Source: Acidobacteriota bacterium
GTDB taxonomy: Bacteria > Acidobacteriota > Terriglobia > Terriglobales > Acidobacteriaceae
DNA: 64,000 nt
Direction: 5' to 3'
Assembly (NCBI GenBank): GCA_018268915.1
Contig: JAFDVQ010000003.1
Coordinates: forward strand, 248,001-312,000
This document shows, one piece after another, positions 59,763-64,000 of the stretch. The position numbers were made by a program, and so were the translations under genes. Position 1 is the stretch's first letter, and every line of letters starts with the position of its first letter. The notes beneath the pieces are model-generated. The model was not told where the DNA came from and did no database searches. It worked only from the letters and a program-made list of their open reading frames with translations.

Positions 59763-60248
59763 TCAAGAGTTTTGGGCGGTTGAGAGGACGTGCTCGTCGG
59801 CCTGGAGGGCGGGGTGGGATGCGGGGAGGTTCTCGCAGAATTTCTTGAGGCCGTCGCCTTCGCGGGCGATGTAGTCGCGGGAGAGATCGCCGTAGAAGCG
59901 GGTGACGACGGCGCTGAGGACTCCGGAGTATTCGATGGAGAGGCAGACGCGGGTGTAGTTCTTGAGGGCTTCGACCTGGTGTCGGCCGATGATGCTTACG
60001 CCAAAGGCGCGGGTGGTCCATGCGAAGATGCGGCGGCGGTCGTCGAATGAAGTAACGCGCCAGACTGCGGGGCGCAGACGTGGCTGCCAGATGCGGGCCC
60101 GGCTGCCCATGCTGATGGGTCCGACTTCCATGCGCTGGATGCGCGTGACGGAGGAGGTCCACTCGGGCCAGCGTTCGACATCGAGAAGGACCGCCCAGAC
60201 TCTTGCGGAGGGCACGCGGACTTCGACCTCATAACGAAAATCAGACAT
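59763..60248 (-). CDS. SRPBCC-family protein
   Basis: 161 residues from ATG 60248. FRYEVEVRVPSARVWAVLLDVERWPEWTSSVTRIQRM and the RIWQPRLRPAVWRVTSFDDRRRIFAWTTR strand set are typical of SRPBCC ligand-binding or cyclase-like proteins. A long final helix (DLSRDYIAREGDGLKKFCENL) closes the pocket. No enzyme activity can be assigned. It follows the DsbA-like gene by 25 bp on the same strand, likely cotranscribed. Confidence 0.9.
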   Translation of the reverse strand: MSDFRYEVEVRVPSARVWAVLLDVERWPEWTSSVTRIQRMEVGPISMGSRARIWQPRLRPAVWRVTSFDDRRRIFAWTTRAFGVSIIGRHQVEALKNYTRVCLSIEYSGVLSAVVTRFYGDLSRDYIAREGDGLKKFCENLPASHPALQADEHVLSTAQNS

Positions 60249-60273
60249 GACAGAAAAGGGCCGAACTTTTGCG

Positions 60274-60963
60274 CTATTTGCGCGCTGTTTTGACTGGCGT
60301 TGATTTTGTGTCGGCGATGGCCTGGTCGATGAGCTGGAAGAGCTTCGTGCGGTCAACGACTTCAACGAATGGGGCGCCCTTGCTGTTGGAGGTGGAGACC
60401 CAGATGGTGGGTGTGTGTTCGATGCCGATGCGCTGGCCGAGCGCGTAGTCTGCCTTGACGGCGGCTGCGAGCTTGCCCTGCGGGTCGATGGCGAATGGGA
60501 GCTGGACGTTGTGGCTCTTGGCGTAGTTCTCAGTGAACTGACGGAGAACTTCAAGCGAGGTGATGGAGGGCTGGTTGGCGAAGACAGCGTCGCGATAGTC
60601 GTCGCCTAGTTTCTTGGTCTTGGTGTCGAACCAGCGGGCGTTGACGGCGGCCTGGAAGCTCCAGGGATGGAACGGGAGCGGGAAGTCGTGGCGGACCCAG
60701 GGGATGTTGTACTTGGCTGCGGCCTCTTTGAGCAGCGTGTTGGCGTTGGCGCAGTCAGGGCACTCCATGTCTTCGAATTCGATGATGGCGACGCGAGCGC
60801 CGGCGGGAGGCTTGAGCGCGGCGGGGTCGTGGACTGGAGTTGTGGGAGGCGCGTTGAACTGGGCACGTGCATAAGGAGTTGCGGAGAGAGCCAGGACGGC
60901 AGCGAAGACGGAGAGCAGGGATGCTCGGCGGGGGAAGACAGCCTGGGCATGGTTACTTTGCAT
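60274..60963 (-). CDS. Exported DsbA-like thioredoxin-fold protein
   Basis: 229 residues with signal peptide (RRASLLSVFAAVLALSATPYARA). Active site Cys68-Pro-Asp-Cys71 in FEDMECPDCANANTLL, a helical insertion, and the cis-Pro loop IEHTPTIWVSTSNSKG. It belongs to the DSBA/thioredoxin_4 group that makes, breaks or shuffles disulfides in the periplasm; CPDC rather than CPHC suggests a less oxidising redox potential. Partner DsbB/DsbD genes are absent here. Confidence 0.93.
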   Translation of the reverse strand: MQSNHAQAVFPRRASLLSVFAAVLALSATPYARAQFNAPPTTPVHDPAALKPPAGARVAIIEFEDMECPDCANANTLLKEAAAKYNIPWVRHDFPLPFHPWSFQAAVNARWFDTKTKKLGDDYRDAVFANQPSITSLEVLRQFTENYAKSHNVQLPFAIDPQGKLAAAVKADYALGQRIGIEHTPTIWVSTSNSKGAPFVEVVDRTKLFQLIDQAIADTKSTPVKTARK

Positions 60964-61118
60964 AGTGTCTTTGACACTCCCTTGCGTTGATTGTAACGGC
61001 TAAGCAGGAGGAAAGTTGCGGGAAATAAGACGGCAATCCGGGGCGTCCTTATGGCGCTTTAGAGAGCTTAGTTTTGCACATTGGTAACTGCAATGTGTTA
61101 CTGACTTTGACGGAAAGT

Positions 61119-61256
61119 TCAGGCGCGAGGTTCGCCCTGTCGCGTGGAATCGGAGCGGGATGATTGGCGGGCTCTCATCCATTGACGCCATTTTCGGTCT
61201 GCCCAGAAGGAGAGGGCGAAGACGACGAGGACGAGAATGGCGAGAAGGAAATGCAT
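61119..61256 (-). CDS. Possible 45-residue membrane peptide
   Basis: A short frame starting MHFLLAILVLVVFALSF and continuing with WADRKWRQWMRAR, one hydrophobic helix followed by a strongly basic tail, a layout common in real small membrane proteins. No ribosome site is visible upstream, so it is only a candidate. It lies in the gap between the DsbA-like gene and the next membrane protein gene. Confidence 0.35.
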   Translation of the reverse strand: MHFLLAILVLVVFALSFWADRKWRQWMRARQSSRSDSTRQGEPRA

Positions 61257-61310
61257 AGATGCAGGGAACAAGGGACCGAGGGAACGAGAGACCGTAAGCT
61301 GATTCTCTAA

Positions 61311-61652
61311 TCAGGCTAATTGGTTCCGAGGGGAGGATAGCTTGCGGAGGGTGCGGCGAGCCAATCCTGCCATCCAGAAAAAGAAGAGCAGGAGGAGGGC
61401 GGTGTCGATGAAGCCGGCAATGAAGAGGACGATAGCGAGAATTGGGTGATGTTCGCGGAGGTAGATGATGCGGTCTCCGGCGATGATTCCGGGGAGATGG
61501 AGGACGTACCACTGAAGGGCGACTGCAGCGTACTGCGCGGCATGCGAGATGCCGTGTCCGCCCGCAGGGTAGCCGATGACCCAGAAGTTGATGACTTCGA
61601 GAGGCAGGGATATCAGCAGAGCTCGCCGAAGCTTGGGATGTGAGGCTCTCAC
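61311..61652 (-). CDS. Small membrane protein, unknown
   Basis: 113 residues from GTG 61652; a longer frame runs into the family A hairpin and was rejected. Three hydrophobic segments: ALLISLPLEVINFWVIGYPA, AAVALQWYVLHLPGII and LAIVLFIAGFIDTALLLLFFFWMAG. The last residues are basic (RRTLRKLSS). No family recognised and no good ribosome site. Confidence 0.6.
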   Translation of the reverse strand: MRASHPKLRRALLISLPLEVINFWVIGYPAGGHGISHAAQYAAVALQWYVLHLPGIIAGDRIIYLREHHPILAIVLFIAGFIDTALLLLFFFWMAGLARRTLRKLSSPRNQLA

Positions 61653-61690
61653 ATAGATAGGGACGGATGAGGGGGTGTGGAGGTTGTAAA

Positions 61691-61722
61691 CCCAGGTCTC
61701 AAAATCGAGACCTGGGGCACCC
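61691..61722 (-). repeat. REP-like hairpin, family A copy 8
   Basis: CCCAGGTCTC (61691-61700) with GAGACCTGGG (61707-61716), loop AAAATC, then GCACCC. Between the small membrane protein and the beta-propeller gene. Confidence 0.9.
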
Positions 61723-61754
61723 GCACCCGGCAACCCGGTTCTTGTGAATCAGTG

Positions 61755-62780
61755 TTAGCGGCCGATGACTATGACTTCGAAGGTGCCGGGGAGCATGGGT
61801 GGGCGGGGGTGGGGGTTGTCGGCGGTAGCGGCGGGCGCGGGGCCGAAGTCGGCTGTAACGGTATAGATGCGATCGGTGTCAGGGTCGTAGGTCATGGTGC
61901 GGGCGCCGCGTTTGGTGGGCAGAGTCTGGACGGTTTTGTAGTCGGTGCCGGATGCATCGATGACGGAGAGAACGCCCTCTCCGCAGGACGCGAAGGCGAG
62001 TTTGTGTTTAGGGCTGAAGGCGGCGGCATCAGGGCCGTTGCCAATGGCGGGTGTGGAGAGGAGTTTGCCGGAGGCGGTGTCGAGAACGGCCATTTTCTTT
62101 CCGTCGCATACGGCGAAGAGGCGATTGCCGGCGGGATCGAGGGCGAGGCCTGAGGGCGATTCGCAGGCGGGCCAGGTGGCTACGACCTTGTGCGAGTGAA
62201 CGTCGACTTTCACGATTTCGTTCTTGTCTTCGATGTTGTTGTAGACACTTCCCTTCCCGTCGGAGACGCCGAATTCGGGCTTGCCGGGGACGGGAATGGT
62301 GGCCACTAATTTGCGTGAAACGGCATCGACGACGGAGATGTCGTTGCTGCGGCCGTTGAAGGCCCAGACGGATTTTGTGGCGGGCTCCCAGAGGATGGCG
62401 TCGGGGTTAGCGCCGGCTGGAATGGTGGCGAGGGTGGAGAAGTTCGACCGATCGAAGACGATGACAGCGTTGCCTCGGCCATCGGAGATGTAGCCGGTTT
62501 TTCCATCGGGGTTGAGGGCTACGCCATGGGTACCGTGAAGTCCGGTGATGGTGCCGAGGACTTTGCCGGTAGTGGAGTCGATGGCGTCGACGTGGTCGCC
62601 GCGCGTGATGTAAACGCGATGCGCAGCGGAGTCGACGAGGAGGTAGTCCCATCCGCCAGCGTCCGCGAGCTTCCAGCGGTCGAGAACTTTGTATGGGCCC
62701 TGGGCGCGAAGCGCGACTGTGCAAAGCAAGATGAGGAGGAGATTGGGAGCGAGGCGGTGAAGGGTGGAAACGATGCGCAT
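61755..62780 (-). CDS. Exported YncE/YVTN beta-propeller protein
   Basis: 341 residues from ATG 62780; signal peptide LAPNLLLILLCTVALRA. Seven blade-like repeats with YVTN-type cores: HRVYITRGDHVDAIDSTTGKVLG, KTGYISDGRGNAVIVFDRSNF, KSVWAFNGRSNDISVVDAVSRKLVATI, NRLFAVCDGKKMAVLDTASGKLL, KLAFASCGEGVLSVIDASG. Seven blades close a ring with no enzyme residues, so a binding or scaffold role is likely. Function unknown. Confidence 0.9.
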   Translation of the reverse strand: MRIVSTLHRLAPNLLLILLCTVALRAQGPYKVLDRWKLADAGGWDYLLVDSAAHRVYITRGDHVDAIDSTTGKVLGTITGLHGTHGVALNPDGKTGYISDGRGNAVIVFDRSNFSTLATIPAGANPDAILWEPATKSVWAFNGRSNDISVVDAVSRKLVATIPVPGKPEFGVSDGKGSVYNNIEDKNEIVKVDVHSHKVVATWPACESPSGLALDPAGNRLFAVCDGKKMAVLDTASGKLLSTPAIGNGPDAAAFSPKHKLAFASCGEGVLSVIDASGTDYKTVQTLPTKRGARTMTYDPDTDRIYTVTADFGPAPAATADNPHPRPPMLPGTFEVIVIGR

Positions 62781-62860
62781 GGCAGAACCTCTCGTGATCA
62801 GCGAAGAGGATTGTGTCACGGCGGGATTAAGGGAATCTGAAGGCTGAATTCGTACGGCCT

Positions 62861-63682
62861 TCAACGAACCTGGTGTAGCCAATTTGAGAAGAGCTGCTGG
62901 GCTGCGGGTTTGCTCATGCCGGTGATGGTGAAGTGGTACTTCTTGCCGGATGTGGTCTGGACTCCGTTTTCGTCGATCGCGCCAATTTCATTGAGACCCA
63001 CTTGAATGCTGTCATCTGAATTTTCGGGGCAATTGAAGTTGAGTCCGCCGGAGTTGAGCGTGAGCTGGCCAGAGCACCCGCCGAAGCGCTTGTCGTGACG
63101 TGCGGTGTAAACGACAGGGGTGAACGGGATCCGCGAAGTTGGCGTGGCGGGAGAAGGAGGCACGGTGTTATTTGCGGTCTGGGGCAGTGCGGGCGTCACA
63201 GTCGCGGCCTGATTAGGAATCTGGGGCGTAGCGGGCGCTGTTGCATTTTGCGGCTGCGAACGAGGCGTGAAGACAATGGGTGTAGACGGCCGGGTGATCG
63301 GCGTCGCGAGAGTGTACTTGTAGGGTGACGGCTTTGGCTTCGCGGCAGACCGCTGGCTCATTCCGAGAAGAGACTCGCCACGGACAACCACACTCTTACC
63401 TTGCCGGTAAACGTGAGTGGGGCGAGACTCGGCGCGGATTATGAGAATGACTGGAATTGCAATGACCAGAAGGACGATGGCCGCAAGGCTGAGAAAGATG
63501 ATGTGAGTGCGGGAGAAGGATAGATTTTTCACTGCGTCACTAAGTTTCGGTTGAGTGTTGTTATTGCGTCTCCACATGGACTGCTCAAGGGCGCGCTTGA
63601 AGATCTGACGCCATGAAGCTGAACCGGGATTGCCCGCAGTTGTCGAGCTATGCGGCAGTCGATGCTCGGGGAAGCTACTCAT
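62861..63682 (-). CDS. Single-pass membrane protein with Pro/Thr-rich linker
   Basis: 273 residues. A basic N-terminal region (about 1-55) with RQIFKRALEQSMWRR, a membrane helix (IIFLSLAAIVLLVIAIPVILII), a long Pro/Thr/Ala/Gln-rich linker (about 105-195) and a C-terminal beta domain (GGCSGQLTLNSGGLNFNCPEN, HFTITGMSKPAAQQLFSNWL) with two Cys. A one-helix anchor with an outside domain is likely. Not a known family. Confidence 0.75.
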   Translation of the reverse strand: MSSFPEHRLPHSSTTAGNPGSASWRQIFKRALEQSMWRRNNNTQPKLSDAVKNLSFSRTHIIFLSLAAIVLLVIAIPVILIIRAESRPTHVYRQGKSVVVRGESLLGMSQRSAAKPKPSPYKYTLATPITRPSTPIVFTPRSQPQNATAPATPQIPNQAATVTPALPQTANNTVPPSPATPTSRIPFTPVVYTARHDKRFGGCSGQLTLNSGGLNFNCPENSDDSIQVGLNEIGAIDENGVQTTSGKKYHFTITGMSKPAAQQLFSNWLHQVR

Positions 63683-63966
63683 GGCAGATTCCTTTCGGGG
63701 GGCGTGGGAATCGGCTGCCGGATTGCGCGAAGATGATGCGTTCGTCCGATGCGAGATGACAGCAGGAACTCATTATTACGCTCAGGATAGCCGGGTAATC
63801 AAATAACTAGTGTTCGGATTCGAACGGACATTCCGCGTTTCGGACGGTTCAGATTCCCGAAGTGACAAGGAATTCACGATCTCTCAAGGGTTTGGATGCT
63901 GGTTTTGGTGGAAGGGGAAATGCTAATAAACAGAGCAGGGTGTGCTGTGTCTGGAGGGGGTCGGGT
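63683..63966. other. Promoter-side gap of the right-edge permease
   Basis: 284 bp between divergent genes. GTTCG-GATT-CGAAC (63812-63825) is a short perfect inverted repeat, followed by TTCCGCGTTTCGGAC with a similar half-site; they lie about 140 bp before the next start and could bind a regulator. TCTGGAGGGGG is a ribosome site. Confidence 0.4.
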
Positions 63967-64000
63967 ATGGGAGCGTTCGCTCGTGATTTGCGTTATGCGT
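63967..64000 (+). CDS. ADOP-type ABC permease, 5' end only
   Basis: Only 11 codons are visible: ATG 63967 reading MGAFARDLRYA, with GGAGGGGG upstream. This is the typical N-terminus (..RDLRYALR..) of acidobacterial duplicated orphan permeases, the same family as the gene at 5461-8022. The call rests on this motif and context, so it needs the next sequence. Confidence 0.55.
   Translation, partial: MGAFARDLRYA

Noticed and set aside
61661..61733. N-terminal extension of the small membrane protein into the hairpin
   Set aside because: The added residues are only the translated repeat; the GTG at 61652 starts just before the first hydrophobic segment.
1..64000. tRNA and rRNA genes
   Set aside because: Intergenic gaps were read for the T-arm GGTTCGAATCC pattern and acceptor pairing; chance matches such as the one near 63815 had no cloverleaf.

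Overview
The window looks like a chromosomal segment from an Acidobacteriota bacterium, most likely class Terriglobia (old subdivision 1). This is inferred from a TIGR03435-family secreted protein (12924-13709), a large ADOP-type MacB/FtsX permease (5461-8022) with the start of a second one at the right edge (63967-64000), an estimated G+C near 60 percent, and many short palindromic intergenic repeats. No rRNA, tRNA, CRISPR array, phage or plasmid module was seen.

Layout. 1-9 kb: left-truncated FAD-linked oxidase, lipoprotein, enoyl-CoA hydratase, orphan GAF-PAS histidine kinase, internally shortened ABC permease, full ADOP permease, RNase HI. 9-12.5 kb: envelope-stress cassette of ECF sigma factor, zinc-finger/HEAT anti-sigma factor and double-PDZ exported protein. 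12.5-23 kb: mixed housekeeping and small regulators (TIGR03435, cysteine synthase, PLP decarboxylase, DinB-like proteins, a second ECF sigma factor, DUF4126, an ArsR-AHSA1 pair with a near-perfect operator palindrome).

23.4-35 kb is a carbohydrate and redox island: glucose-6-phosphate dehydrogenase, two different 6-phosphogluconate dehydrogenases in divergent orientation, HAD phosphatase, RpiB, transketolase and a GH15 glucoamylase, followed by superoxide dismutase and an exported glutathione peroxidase. Together they can feed glucan-derived glucose into the pentose phosphate pathway, make NADPH and remove oxygen radicals. 36-39.5 kb carries the chaperones ClpB and Hsp20. 40-48 kb has a DUF971/PNPOx pair, TauE/SafE transporter, cupin, CocE-type hydrolase, CDF metal exporter, F420-type reductase and GNAT. 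48-52.6 kb is a fatty-acid beta-oxidation set (FadN-like fusion, unknown exported protein, thiolase).

54.8-61.7 kb is the most unusual part: long gene-free stretches, several short repeat families, a frameshifted relic of a REP-associated tyrosine transposase (RAYT) and, at 57.7-58.5 kb, an apparently intact RAYT gene bracketed by a perfect 24-bp direct repeat and by four palindromic REP-like hairpins. Copies of the same hairpin lie in intergenic gaps across the window, about half of them within 5 kb of the RAYT. Stem changes are compensated on both arms, so the hairpin itself appears to be under selection. A second repeat family, with a TGTCATCCTGAGCG core, supplies the stop codon of one gene and truncates the RAYT relic in the same reading frame.

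Nearly all long frames opposite to the listed genes are high-G+C mirror frames and were left out. Positions of starts were set by Shine-Dalgarno fit and homology; several genes use GTG or TTG.
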